13,974 nucleotides of DNA from contig CALJXB010000242.1 of the NCBI GenBank assembly GCA_937974415.1, positions 1 to 13,974 of the forward strand, given 5' to 3'. The position numbers and the translations under genes are program-made. This document shows, piece after piece, positions 1 to 9,742 of this stretch. This DNA comes from an uncultured Kiloniellales bacterium (GTDB lineage: Bacteria > Pseudomonadota > Alphaproteobacteria > Kiloniellales > JAKSDN01). The first letter of the stretch is position 1. Every line of letters starts with the position of its first letter. The notes under the pieces were generated by a model, which was given only the letters and a program-made list of their open reading frames with translations, ran no database searches and had not been told where the DNA came from.

Positions 1-1596
1 CTGCTGGCCGACATCGGCCGGGTGGACGGCGTCGAGGCTCTGCTGGGGGCCTACGACGACGACGCGCTCGCCCGGCTCATGACAAACCTGGGCGGCCACG
101 ACATGGTCTCCGTCCTCGAGGCCTTCCACTGCGCGCCCGCCGACGGGCCGACCTGCTTCATCGCATACACAATCAAGGGCTTCGGGCTGCCCTTCGCGGG
201 CCACAAGGACAATCACGCCGGCCTCATGAACCCGGACCAGATGGCCCAGTTTCAAGAGTTCAACGGCATCGCTGAAGGCGAGGAATGGGCGCCCTTCGCC
301 GGCCTCGACCTGCCGGCGGCCGAGCTCCAGGCCTTTCTTGCCCAGGTCCCCTTCGCGCAAGGCGGCACGCGGCGCTTCGCGGCGCCCCACGTGCCCGTGC
401 CCGAGAGCCTGCCCGTGCCCGAGGGCGCGCGGCTCTCGACCCAGGAGGCCTTCGGAAAGATCCTCGGCGACCTGGCCAGGGAGGACAGCGCGCTCGCCCA
501 GCGCGTCGTCACCACCTCGCCTGATGTGACCGTGTCGACCAATCTGGGCGCCTGGGTCAACCGCCGCGGCATTTTCGACCGTCATCCACGCGCGGACGTG
601 TTCAAGGAGGAGAAGGTGGTCTCGGCGCAGCGCTGGGCCATGTCGCCCGAGGGCCAGCACATCGAGCTGGGCATCGCCGAGAACAACCTCTTCACGCTGC
701 TGGGGGCGCTGGGGCTCAGTCACGCGCTCTTCGGCGCCCGGCTGCTGCCCATCGGCACCCTTTACGATCCCTTCATCCAGCGCGGCCTCGATGCACTCAA
801 CTACGCCTGCTACCAGGACGCCCGCTTCATCGTGGTGGCGACCCCCTCGGGCGTCACCCTCGGGCCCGAGGGCGGGGCGCACCAGTCGATCGCGACGCCG
901 CTCATCGGCCTGGCCCAGGACGGCATGGCCGCCTTCGAGCCGGCCTTCGCCGATGAACTGGCGGCGATCCTCGCCTGGAGCTTCGACTACCTGCAGCGCG
1001 ACGGCAGCCTCAGCGGCGGCGGGAAGGGCGGCTGGCTGCGCGACCACAACGGCGGCTCGGTCTACCTGCGGCTCTCGACCCGCAGCGTCGATCAGCCCGA
1101 GCGCCAACTCGACGCGGCCCTCCAGGAAGCGATCATCCTGGGCGGCTATTGGCTCAGGCCGCCCGGGCCGGGGGCTGAGCTCGCCATCGTCACCACCGGA
1201 GCGCTCGCCACAGAGGCGCTTGCCGCCCACGACGCGATCCGCGAGGAGATTCCCGGCGCCGGCCTGCTGGCAGTGACCTCGGCCGACCGCCTGAATGCCG
1301 GCTGGCATGCCGCCCAGCGCGGCCGCCAGAGGGGAGAGGGGGGCGGCCAGGCGGCACACGTCGAATCCCTGCTGGCGCCGCTGGCGCCGGACGCCGGGCT
1401 GGTGACCTTGGTTGACGGGCACCCGGCGGCGCTCAGCTGGCTCGGCGCGGTGCGCGGCCAGCGGGTCCAGGCGCTCGGAGTCGAGCATTTCGGCCAGTCC
1501 GGCGACCTGCCCGATCTCTACCGCCACTACCGGCTCGACCTCGACGCCCTGATCGACGCCTGCGCGGCCGCCTGCCTGGGTCGCGGGAAGTCGTGA
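1..1596 (+). CDS. Transketolase / pyruvate dehydrogenase E1-like protein (3' part, start outside window)
   Basis: The frame is open from the first base, so the true start lies upstream; about 531 codons are visible. The protein resembles the homodimeric E1 (AceE) branch of the thiamine-diphosphate transketolase superfamily. Early residues (bases ~90-230) match the end of the ThDP-binding domain, with GGHD followed by TIKGFGLPFAGHKDNH. The middle part is the pyrimidine-binding domain: ELGIAENNL (bases ~664-690) carries the glutamate expected to contact the cofactor, followed by GPEGGAHQS. The end is a transketolase C-terminal domain closing with GVEHFGQSGDLPDLYRHY, as in AceE (GTDGFGRSDSRENLRHHF). 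The substrate is not decided by sequence: pyruvate or another 2-oxoacid is likely, a sugar phosphate possible. A separate promoter and tRNA-Leu follow, so it is not cotranscribed with tig in an obvious way. The family is firm, the exact reaction is not. Confidence 0.8.
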   Translation: MLADIGRVDGVEALLGAYDDDALARLMTNLGGHDMVSVLEAFHCAPADGPTCFIAYTIKGFGLPFAGHKDNHAGLMNPDQMAQFQEFNGIAEGEEWAPFAGLDLPAAELQAFLAQVPFAQGGTRRFAAPHVPVPESLPVPEGARLSTQEAFGKILGDLAREDSALAQRVVTTSPDVTVSTNLGAWVNRRGIFDRHPRADVFKEEKVVSAQRWAMSPEGQHIELGIAENNLFTLLGALGLSHALFGARLLPIGTLYDPFIQRGLDALNYACYQDARFIVVATPSGVTLGPEGGAHQSIATPLIGLAQDGMAAFEPAFADELAAILAWSFDYLQRDGSLSGGGKGGWLRDHNGGSVYLRLSTRSVDQPERQLDAALQEAIILGGYWLRPPGPGAELAIVTTGALATEALAAHDAIREEIPGAGLLAVTSADRLNAGWHAAQRGRQRGEGGGQAAHVESLLAPLAPDAGLVTLVDGHPAALSWLGAVRGQRVQALGVEHFGQSGDLPDLYRHYRLDLDALIDACAAACLGRGKS

Positions 1597-1685
1597 AAAG
1601 GAAAGCATTATCAATGATATAGGGATCCGGCTTCGTCCGCCTTAAACGGCCCTGGCGGGATGTGTGGCGGTGCCCGGAGCCCTTC

Positions 1686-1714
1686 TTGTAGGCGCCATTT
1701 CGCCATGCTATACA
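1686..1714 (+). promoter_or_regulatory. Sigma70-type promoter of tRNA-Leu
   Basis: TTGTAG (1686-1691) and TATACA (1709-1714) are separated by 17 bases. Transcription would start near 1721, about 16 bases before the tRNA. Each box has two mismatches or fewer from consensus and the position fits the tRNA. Confidence 0.55.
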
Positions 1715-1736
1715 CCGGCGCTTCGACCGAGACCGT

Positions 1737-1821
1737 GCGGGCGTGGCGGAATTGGCAGACGCGTCAGGTTTAGGTCCTGGTGAGGAAACTCGTGGGGGTT
1801 CGAGTCCCTCCGCCCGCACCA
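1737..1821 (+). tRNA. tRNA-Leu (anticodon UAG)
   Basis: An 85-base cloverleaf with encoded CCA end. The acceptor stem GCGGGCG pairs perfectly with CGCCCGC (1811-1817). The anticodon stem TCAGG/CCTGG encloses the loop TTTAGGT with anticodon TAG at 1771-1773, reading CUA and other CUN leucine codons. The long variable arm (TGAGGAAACTCG) is typical of class II tRNAs such as Leu. The T arm contains GGTTCGAGTCC. Confidence 0.97.
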
Positions 1822-1921
1822 GACCGGCCGAGCGGCAACCACTCCCGAAGCGGACCTCGAACGGGATTGTAAAGCCAAAGCCCCACCAACAGAGGCGGCG
1901 TTAGGAAAGGCCGAACCCTTC

Positions 1922-3457
1922 ATGCAGGTCACGGAAACACTCTCGGACAACCTCAAGCGCGAATACACCGTCGTCATTGCGGCCAAGGACCTCGGCGAAA
2001 AGCTGGAGGCGCGCCTCGAACAGATCGGCCAGGAAGTGCGGCTCCCGGGCTTCCGCCCGGGCAAAGTGCCGATGCCGATCCTGAAGAAGCGCTTCAGCCA
2101 GTCGGTCATGGGCGAGGTCATTGAGCAGGCGGTGCGCGACAGCTCGGCCCAGGCGCTCACCGAGCGCGGCCTGCGCCCGGCCATGCAGCCGAAGATCGAG
2201 ATCACCACCTTCGAGGAGGGCAAGGATCTCGAGTACAAGATCGCGGTCGAGCTGTTGCCGGATATCGAGGTGGGCGACCTCTCCAAGATCGAGCTGGAGC
2301 GGACCAAGATCGATGTGCCCGAAGCGGAGGTCGACGAGGCCCTCGAGCGCCTGGCGAGCGCCAAGCGGGAGACCACGGCGCTCGAGACCCCGCGCCCGGC
2401 GGAAAAGGGCGACGTGCTGGTGATCGATTTCCAGGGCACGGTCGACCGCGAGGCGCTGCCGGGCATGGCGGGCGAGGACCACCATCTCGAACTCGGCAGC
2501 AATCGTTTCGTCGAGGGCTTCGAGGACCAGTTGATCGGCGCCGAGGCCGGGCAGCAACGCAGTGTCACGGTCACCTTTCCCGAGCAGTACGTGAACGACA
2601 AGCTGGCCGGCCGCGAGGCCGTCTTCGCGGTCACGGTCAAGGAGGTGCGCGCCACCGTCCCGCGGGCCATCGACGACGCCCTGGCCAAGGACTTGGGCGA
2701 GGCGGATCTGGCGGCCCTGCGCGCCAAGGTCGTGGAGCAGCTGCAGGGCGACTACGACCGGCTGACCCGGACCCAGCTCAAGCGCCAGCTGTTGGATGCC
2801 CTGGCGGAGACCTATCAGTTCGAAGTCCCGCCGGGTATGGCCGACGGCGAGTTCGATGCGATCTGGAAGCAGATCGAAGAAGAACGCAGCCACGGCCACA
2901 GCGACCCTGAAGACGAGGGCAAGAGCGACGACGAGCTCAAGGCCGAGTATCAGGAGATCGCCGAGCGGCGGGTGCGCCTCGGCTTGCTGCTGTCGGAGGT
3001 CGGTCGCCTCAACGGCATCGAGGTCAATCAGGACGAGCTCAACCGGGCGCTCATGATGGAGGCCCAAAACCATCCCGGCCACGAGCGCAAGGTCCTGGAA
3101 TTCTACCAGAACTCGCCGGAGGCCCTGGCCAGCCTGCGGGCGCCTTTGTTCGAGGACAAAGTGGTGGATTTCATCCTCGATTTGGCCAAGCTCTCGGAGC
3201 GCAAGGTCACGCCCGAGGAATTCCAGGCCGAGGCGGCGGCGGCGGCCGAGGCGGCGAGCGCTAAATCGGCGGCAAAGTCCGGGGCCAAAGCCAAGAAACC
3301 GGCGGCCAAGAAGCCGGCCGCCAAGAAGGCCGCCAAGGGGGCCGACGAGAAGAAATCCGCTGCGCAGGGCAAATCAGCGGGCAAATCGGAGGCCGAGCCG
3401 GCCGACAAAGGCAAGACTGCAGCGAAATCGGCGGACCCGGCCGAAAAAGAGGCGTGA
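1922..3457 (+). CDS. tig: Trigger factor, ribosome-associated chaperone with long Lys/Ala-rich tail
   Basis: Trigger factor binds near the ribosome exit tunnel and shields nascent chains; it also carries a peptidyl-prolyl isomerase domain. The ribosome-docking signature GFRPGKVP is at residues 43-50, exactly where E. coli has GFRKGKVP. The FKBP-like isomerase domain spans about residues 160-245 (from EKGDVLVIDFQGTV), and the C-terminal chaperone arms run to about 435. The protein is 511 residues against about 430 in E. coli. The excess is a low-complexity tail from about residue 437 rich in Ala, Lys and Glu, with a KKPAA repeat near residues 458-470. The ATG follows AGGAAAGG with suitable spacing. 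It heads the tig-clpP-clpX-lon block usual in proteobacteria. The identification is certain; the tail's role is unknown. Confidence 0.97.
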   Translation: MQVTETLSDNLKREYTVVIAAKDLGEKLEARLEQIGQEVRLPGFRPGKVPMPILKKRFSQSVMGEVIEQAVRDSSAQALTERGLRPAMQPKIEITTFEEGKDLEYKIAVELLPDIEVGDLSKIELERTKIDVPEAEVDEALERLASAKRETTALETPRPAEKGDVLVIDFQGTVDREALPGMAGEDHHLELGSNRFVEGFEDQLIGAEAGQQRSVTVTFPEQYVNDKLAGREAVFAVTVKEVRATVPRAIDDALAKDLGEADLAALRAKVVEQLQGDYDRLTRTQLKRQLLDALAETYQFEVPPGMADGEFDAIWKQIEEERSHGHSDPEDEGKSDDELKAEYQEIAERRVRLGLLLSEVGRLNGIEVNQDELNRALMMEAQNHPGHERKVLEFYQNSPEALASLRAPLFEDKVVDFILDLAKLSERKVTPEEFQAEAAAAAEAASAKSAAKSGAKAKKPAAKKPAAKKAAKGADEKKSAAQGKSAGKSEAEPADKGKTAAKSADPAEKEA

Positions 3458-3463
3458 GCACGG

Positions 3464-3508
3464 TCTCGCGGCCGAGCCGGGGCACGCCCCGGAAGGCGCC
3501 GCGCGAGA
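3464..3508 (+). other. Nested inverted repeat between tig and clpP
   Basis: The outer arms TCTCGCG (3464-3470) and CGCGAGA (3502-3508) enclose an inner perfect hairpin CCGGGG-CACG-CCCCGG (3477-3492). It sits 7 bases after the tig stop. No T-run follows, so it may be a partial terminator, an attenuator, or an mRNA-stabilising or processing element between tig and clpP. The structure is seen; its role is inferred. Confidence 0.45.
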
Positions 3509-3546
3509 GCCGCCAAGCCAGATAAAGAGGACTCAAAAGAACGATC

Positions 3547-4212
3547 ATGAACGATCTGCGTCAGCCCACGATGAGCACACTGGTTCCGATGGTCGTCGAG
3601 CAGACCAATCGGGGCGAACGCGCCTACGACATCTTCTCCCGGCTTTTGAAGGAGAGGATCATCTTCCTCACCGGCCCGATCGTCGACGAGGTGGCGAGCC
3701 TGGTCTGTGCCCAGCTGCTTTATCTGGAATCGGAAAATCCGAAGAAGGACATCGCCTTCTACATCAACTCGCCGGGCGGCGTCGTGTCGGCCGGCCTGGC
3801 GATCTACGATACCATGCAATACGTGCGGCCCGACGTCTCGACGGTGTGCATCGGCCAGGCGGCTTCGGCCGGCTCGCTGCTGCTGATGTCGGGCGCTTCG
3901 GGCAAGCGCTTCGCGCTGCCCAACTCCAAGGTCATGGTCCACCAGCCCTCGGGCGGCTACCAGGGCCAGGCGACCGACATCGCGATCCACGCCGAGGAGA
4001 TTCTGGCGACCCGGGCGCGGCTCAACGAGATCTATGCCAAGCACACTGGCCAGAAGCTCGATGCGATCGAGAAAGCGATGGACCGCGACACATTCATGTC
4101 GCCCGACGAGGCCGTCAAATTCGGCCTAGTGGACAGCGTTGTCGAGCGCCACGAGCTGCCGGCGACCGACGAGGCCTCCGGGGACGACGGCGGCGGCAAG
4201 AAAGACGGATGA
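3547..4212 (+). CDS. clpP: ATP-dependent Clp protease proteolytic subunit
   Basis: ClpP is the serine peptidase barrel of the ClpXP/ClpAP proteases. The catalytic triad is Ser107 (in GQAASAG), His132 (in MVHQPSGG) and Asp181 (in MDRDTF). The spacings of 25 and 49 residues match E. coli ClpP. The family motif INSPGG is at residues 73-78. The length of 221 residues is normal. The start at 3547 follows AAAGAGGA at slightly long spacing; an in-frame ATG at 3571, giving [20 protein letters not shown], is an alternative and would lose eight residues. The gene lies between tig and clpX as in many proteobacteria. The acidic/Gly-rich C-terminal end (DDGGGKKDG) is variable in the family. Confidence 0.97.
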   Translation: MNDLRQPTMSTLVPMVVEQTNRGERAYDIFSRLLKERIIFLTGPIVDEVASLVCAQLLYLESENPKKDIAFYINSPGGVVSAGLAIYDTMQYVRPDVSTVCIGQAASAGSLLLMSGASGKRFALPNSKVMVHQPSGGYQGQATDIAIHAEEILATRARLNEIYAKHTGQKLDAIEKAMDRDTFMSPDEAVKFGLVDSVVERHELPATDEASGDDGGGKKDG

Positions 4213-4352
4213 ATACCGGGAAATCTTGCCCGTTAATACATTGTTGAGCCCTCGATCCTAGCCTCGAAATCAGGCCGATTCGGCACTATCTCTTAAGGTA
4301 GGGCTGGGATCCGGGGGCGGAAGTTCGCCGGCATGGTTAGGATTTTTTGCCA

Positions 4353-4380
4353 TTGTCTGCCAGCGGCGCGTCTGTCTAAC
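4353..4380 (+). promoter_or_regulatory. Possible clpX promoter
   Basis: TTGTCT (4353-4358) and TCTAAC (4375-4380) are separated by 16 bases in the 206-base clpP-clpX gap. The match is moderate; the large gap itself suggests clpX has its own promoter. The Shine-Dalgarno before the clpX ATG is weak. Confidence 0.3.
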
Positions 4381-4418
4381 ATGGTATTTAACGGAGTCGG
4401 AAAGCGAAATAGCCAGGC

Positions 4419-5690
4419 ATGAGCAAATCCAGCGGCAGCGACTCGAAGAACACTCTTTACTGCTCCTTTTGCGGCAAGAGCCAGCACGAGGTGCGCAAGC
4501 TGATTGCCGGCCCGACGGTGTTCATCTGCGATGAATGCGTTGAGCTGTGCATGGACATCATCCGCGAGGAGCACAAGACCACTCTGGTCAAGTCGCGCGA
4601 CGGCGTGCCGACGCCGCGTGACATCTGCAGCGTGCTCGACGACTATGTGATCGGCCAGGATCACGCCAAGCGGGTGCTTTCTGTTGCAGTGCACAATCAC
4701 TACAAGCGCCTGGCGCACGGTTCCAAGAACAACGACGTGGAACTGGCCAAGTCCAACATCCTGCTGGTTGGCCCGACCGGCTGCGGCAAGACCTTGCTGG
4801 CCCAGACCCTGGCCCGGATCCTCGACGTGCCCTTCACCATGGCCGACGCCACCACGCTCACCGAGGCGGGCTATGTCGGCGAGGACGTGGAAAACATCAT
4901 CCTCAAGCTGCTGCAGTCGGCCGACTACAATGTCGAGCGGGCCCAGCGCGGCATCGTCTATATCGACGAGGTCGACAAGATCAGCCGCAAGTCGGACAAC
5001 CCCTCGATCACCCGCGATGTCTCGGGCGAGGGGGTCCAACAGGCGCTCTTGAAGATCATGGAGGGTACCGTGGCCTCGGTGCCGCCCCAGGGCGGGCGTA
5101 AACACCCACAGCAGGAGTTCCTGCAGGTCGACACAACCAACATCCTGTTCATCTGCGGCGGCGCTTTCTCGGGCCTGGAGAAGATCATCTCCCAGCGCCA
5201 CCAAGGTTCGAACATGGGCTTCGGCGCCGATATCAAGGGTCCCGACGACCGCCTCACCGGCGAGGTCCTGCGCGAGGTGGAGCCGGAGGATCTGCTGAAA
5301 TTCGGCCTGATCCCCGAATTCGTCGGCCGGCTGCCGGTGGTGGCCACCCTCGAGGATCTGGACGAGGACGCCCTGATCGAGATTCTCACCCGGCCCAAGA
5401 ATGCCCTGGTCAAGCAGTACGAGCGCCTCTTCGAGATGGAGAACGTGACTCTCAAGTTCACCGAGGACGCGCTCAGCGCGGTTGCGAAGCGGGCGATCGC
5501 CCGCAAGACAGGGGCCCGCGGCCTGCGCTCGATTCTCGAAGGCATCCTGCTCGAGCCCATGTTCGATCTTCCAGGCCTGGAGGGCGTGGAAGAAATCGTC
5601 ATCAACCGTGAGGTCGTGGAGGTCGAGGGGCCGGCAAAGCCGCTCTATATCTACACCGAACGGCGAGAGGACGTGGGCAGCAGCGCGTAA
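4419..5690 (+). CDS. clpX: ATP-dependent Clp protease ATP-binding subunit ClpX
   Basis: ClpX is the AAA+ unfoldase that recognises substrates and threads them into ClpP. The N-terminal C4 zinc-binding domain has Cys15, Cys18, Cys37 and Cys40. Walker A GPTGCGKT is at 118-125, pore loop 1 GYVG at 152-155, Walker B IVYIDE at 180-185, and the sensor-2 region TGARGLRS lies near residue 369. The length of 423 residues is normal (E. coli 424). The ClpP-docking loop, IGF in E. coli, reads Met266-Gly-Phe (in SNMGFGAD), a conservative but unusual change. The gene lies 206 bases after clpP and is probably expressed from its own promoter as well as by readthrough. The identification is certain. Confidence 0.98.
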   Translation: MSKSSGSDSKNTLYCSFCGKSQHEVRKLIAGPTVFICDECVELCMDIIREEHKTTLVKSRDGVPTPRDICSVLDDYVIGQDHAKRVLSVAVHNHYKRLAHGSKNNDVELAKSNILLVGPTGCGKTLLAQTLARILDVPFTMADATTLTEAGYVGEDVENIILKLLQSADYNVERAQRGIVYIDEVDKISRKSDNPSITRDVSGEGVQQALLKIMEGTVASVPPQGGRKHPQQEFLQVDTTNILFICGGAFSGLEKIISQRHQGSNMGFGADIKGPDDRLTGEVLREVEPEDLLKFGLIPEFVGRLPVVATLEDLDEDALIEILTRPKNALVKQYERLFEMENVTLKFTEDALSAVAKRAIARKTGARGLRSILEGILLEPMFDLPGLEGVEEIVINREVVEVEGPAKPLYIYTERREDVGSSA

Positions 5691-5717
5691 AGGACGGGCG
5701 AAGGCTCACGGGTCCAT

Positions 5718-5746
5718 CTTGAAGTGTCGCCCGCTGCCTACAATCT
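5718..5746 (+). promoter_or_regulatory. Candidate RpoH (heat-shock) promoter of lon
   Basis: CTTGAA (5718-5723), a 13-base spacer, then CCTACAAT (5737-5744). This resembles the sigma32 pattern CTTGAA-N13-15-CCCCATNT. TACAAT also resembles a sigma70 -10 box, but its spacing to TTGAAG is too short for that. lon is a classical RpoH regulon member. The leader would be about 70 bases. Confidence 0.45.
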
Positions 5747-5822
5747 GTTGAACGTGCCGTGCCGCCTGGTACGGCCCCTCCGGTTCGCGTGTCCAGCGCG
5801 TCTATATAGGTGAAATAGTCTG

Positions 5823-8231
<2,409 letters not shown>

Positions 8232-8253
8232 CCGATTCACAGCCCGAGCCCGG

Positions 8254-8262
8254 TTATCCACA
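8254..8262 (+). promoter_or_regulatory. Perfect DnaA box between lon and hupB
   Basis: TTATCCACA matches the high-affinity DnaA-box consensus exactly. It is single, about 155 bases before the hupB start, and could let DnaA affect hupB or titrate DnaA. One 9-mer can occur by chance. Confidence 0.4.
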
Positions 8263-8273
8263 AGTAAATACGT

Positions 8274-8291
8274 GCTTTTTGGCCGAAAAGC
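8274..8291 (+). terminator. Weak terminator-like hairpin after lon
   Basis: GCTTTT (8274-8279) pairs with AAAAGC (8286-8291) around a 6-base loop, and TTTT follows at 8297-8300. It lies 43 bases after the lon stop. The stem is short, so the call is tentative. Confidence 0.3.
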
Positions 8292-8315
8292 CGCAGTTTT
8301 GTGCCATTTCCCGCA

Positions 8316-8344
8316 TTGACGGGCCCGGATTGTGCGATCTAGAC
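8316..8344 (+). promoter_or_regulatory. Candidate hupB promoter
   Basis: TTGACG (8316-8321) with a 17-base spacer to CTAGAC (8339-8344), or 16 to TCTAGA. The -35 box is strong, the -10 box weak, as is common in alphaproteobacteria. It gives hupB its own transcript, with a leader of about 65 bases. Confidence 0.4.
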
Positions 8345-8416
8345 TCCCGGCCTCCCGTCACCGGGATACCCCAACCAAATCCTTTAGTCGCATCACAGGC
8401 ATCTTAGGGGGTGACC

Positions 8417-8689
8417 GTGAACAAGAACGATCTCGTAGCCGCTGTTTCCACTGACACTGGTTTGTCGAAGACCGATAGCGCAAATGCTGTCGACAGCATG
8501 CTTGATTCCATTTCCAGTGCACTCAAGAGCGGCGGTGAAGTTCGCCTGGTGGGTTTCGGAACTTTCAGTGTGGCCCACCGCAGGGCCTCCGAAGGGCGTA
8601 ACCCGCGGACGGGCGAACGGATTCAAATTCCGGCGTCGAAACAGCCCAAATTCAAGGCTGGCAAAGCGCTTAAGGACGCCGTGAACTAA
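8417..8689 (+). CDS. hupB: DNA-binding protein HU
   Basis: HU is a small dimeric nucleoid protein that bends DNA. The 90-residue product starts MNKNDLVAAV and contains GFGTFSVAHRRASEGRNPRTG, the core strand and DNA-binding arm signature of HU/IHF, with the arm proline in RIQIP. The GTG at 8417 is chosen because it gives the standard 90-residue HU and AGGGGG lies 5 bases upstream. The in-frame GTG at 8411 would add two residues and overlap that ribosome site. Single-subunit features and the lon neighbour point to HU rather than IHF. A strong hairpin follows the stop, so this is a complete transcription unit. In other bacteria HU is a Lon substrate. Confidence 0.96.
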   Translation: MNKNDLVAAVSTDTGLSKTDSANAVDSMLDSISSALKSGGEVRLVGFGTFSVAHRRASEGRNPRTGERIQIPASKQPKFKAGKALKDAVN

Positions 8690-8704
8690 ATACCTTTTCT
8701 GTTA

Positions 8705-8756
8705 GGCGCAAGACCGACCGGCCGCCCGGGCAAAACCCGCGGCGGCCGGTTGCGCC
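8705..8756 (+). terminator. Strong hairpin downstream of hupB
   Basis: ACCGGCCGCC-CGGG (8717-8730) pairs with CCCG-C-GGCGGCCGGT (8736-8750) around the loop CAAAA, with a single C bulge. Flanking GGCGCAA (8705-8711) and TTGCGCC (8750-8756) can extend the stem past a 5-base bulge. There is no T-run after it. It starts 16 bases past the hupB stop and probably ends the transcript. Confidence 0.6.
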
Positions 8757-8811
8757 TCCGGCCGTTCGATTTGGCGCCTCCTGTAGAGGAGAGCATCGCC
8801 ACGCGTGGGCC

Positions 8812-8841
8812 TTGCCGGCGTCTCCGGGCGGCGGCTAGATT
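8812..8841 (+). promoter_or_regulatory. Possible tRNA-Val promoter
   Basis: TTGCCG (8812-8817) and TAGATT (8836-8841) with an 18-base spacer, 21 bases before the tRNA. A small perfect inverted repeat, CCCGTC-AAG-GACGGG (8845-8859), lies between this -10 box and the tRNA and may fold in the 5' leader. Confidence 0.35.
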
Positions 8842-8862
8842 TGGCCCGTCAAGGACGGGTTC

Positions 8863-8938
8863 GGGCGGTTAGCTCAGCTGGAAGAGCGCCACGTTTACAC
8901 CGTGGATGTCGGAGGTTCGAGCCCTTCACCGCCCACCA
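8863..8938 (+). tRNA. tRNA-Val (anticodon UAC)
   Basis: A 76-base cloverleaf with encoded CCA. Acceptor GGGCGGT pairs with ACCGCCC. The anticodon stem CCACG/CGTGG encloses TTTACAC, with TAC at 8896-8898. The T arm GGAGG-TTCGAGC-CCTTC has one G-U pair. It follows hupB, a common arrangement in alphaproteobacteria. Confidence 0.97.
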
Positions 8939-8948
8939 GAGTCCAGCC

Positions 8949-9233
8949 TCAGGCCTCCGGCGAGCGTTTGCGCCGAACCGATCTGACCGCCGTCAGCGCT
9001 TCCAATGCCGTCATCTCGGGCCTGATCCAGCGCAAAGTCCGCACTGCCACCTCGTCCTGATGCGTGTCGTCTTGACCGGCCAGTTTCGCGTCCTGAATCG
9101 CGCGATAGATCACGCGCTCCAGATGCCTATCCGCCTCTCTGAGCATGATGGAGCTTCCCTGCAGCGACCGATTGAGTTGTTTTCGATCATCTATCGGCCC
9201 TTTGCCTCCAAATTCGTACAAATTCATTCCCAT
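8949..9233 (-). CDS. Hypothetical protein, 94 residues
   Basis: I do not recognise this protein. The 94 residues start MGMNLYEFGGKG, are mostly predicted helical, and end in a basic tail (VRSVRRKRSPEA). There are no membrane segments and no cysteines. The reading frame ends 11 bases from the tRNA-Val 3' end, converging on it. Codon use is reasonable for a real gene, but the first third is less G+C-rich than the neighbouring core genes. The start is uncertain: ATG at 9233 or the second ATG at 9227; neither has a clear Shine-Dalgarno. It may be an accessory gene on an inserted segment, or a chance open frame. Confidence 0.45.
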   Translation of the reverse strand: MGMNLYEFGGKGPIDDRKQLNRSLQGSSIMLREADRHLERVIYRAIQDAKLAGQDDTHQDEVAVRTLRWIRPEMTALEALTAVRSVRRKRSPEA

Positions 9234-9742
9234 GGGGTATTTCTACACGTCAGCGGTGTCTTTCAATAGCGATATTTCGTTTCGGCCCCGAGGCGTGCCT
9301 GGCTACGTCACGCAGCCTAGACCGGATCGCCGTCTTCCTTGGCCACACCGACGACCCACGCGGCTGGAATCAGCAGGAGGGAACGGGCAGCGGCGAACAC
9401 GATCGAAGGGCCGAACCCATGAGCCATGCTGCACAACACGCTCAGCGACGGGGCCGGCCCGCCGGCCGCCCCATTGATTCCCCAAACCGTGGCGTCGGCT
9501 TTGGGTCGGCGGCCGGGTTTGCGGCCGGCGGGCATGCCTTCGAAGCCCGCGTATAGGCCCTATACGGAGATTCCCAGTGCCCGCCCGGAGGCCCTGGCCC
9601 TAGGCTTCGCTGCCGCTTCGAAAACCAGTTCCCCTCCAATCCACTCGACTACGAGGCCAATCTCGAACGACGGCGCGAACGACTTCCCATTTCCGACCGA
9701 CTGGCCTGGGCCGGCATGCTGAGACATGGGGGAAAACGCAAC
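9234..9742. other. Stretch without a convincing gene
   Basis: About 500 bases. Open frames here are short, Arg/Pro-rich and lack ribosome sites. Visible structure: a 17-base palindrome CGTATAGG-C-CCTATACG (9550-9566), a G+C-rich inverted repeat around 9454-9469, and 20 bases (9327-9346) repeated exactly at 11614-11633. A plus-strand frame (9302-9367) reads SLDRIAVFLGHTDDP, faintly like the end of a tyrosine recombinase, but is not supported further. This looks like degraded or regulatory DNA upstream of the response regulator. Confidence 0.5.

Noticed and set aside
1607..1621. Palindrome ATTATCA-A-TGATATA after the transketolase-like gene, Fur-box-like at first sight
   Set aside because: Only five bases of each arm match perfectly and the half-site order does not fit a Fur box; no iron gene follows.
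1901..3082. Long minus-strand open frame (393 codons) opposite tig
   Set aside because: It is the antisense shadow of a certain trigger factor gene; Leu/Arg/Gly-rich, no ribosome site, no family features.
4225..4257. CTTG followed by CCTCGATCC as a heat-shock promoter before clpX
   Set aside because: The -10 part does not match the RpoH pattern.
9317..9535. Minus-strand open frame with a hydrophobic end (AARSLLLIPAAWVVGV)
   Set aside because: No ribosome site, Arg/Pro/Gly-rich start, no family; shares only the 20-base repeat with the zinc-ribbon gene.
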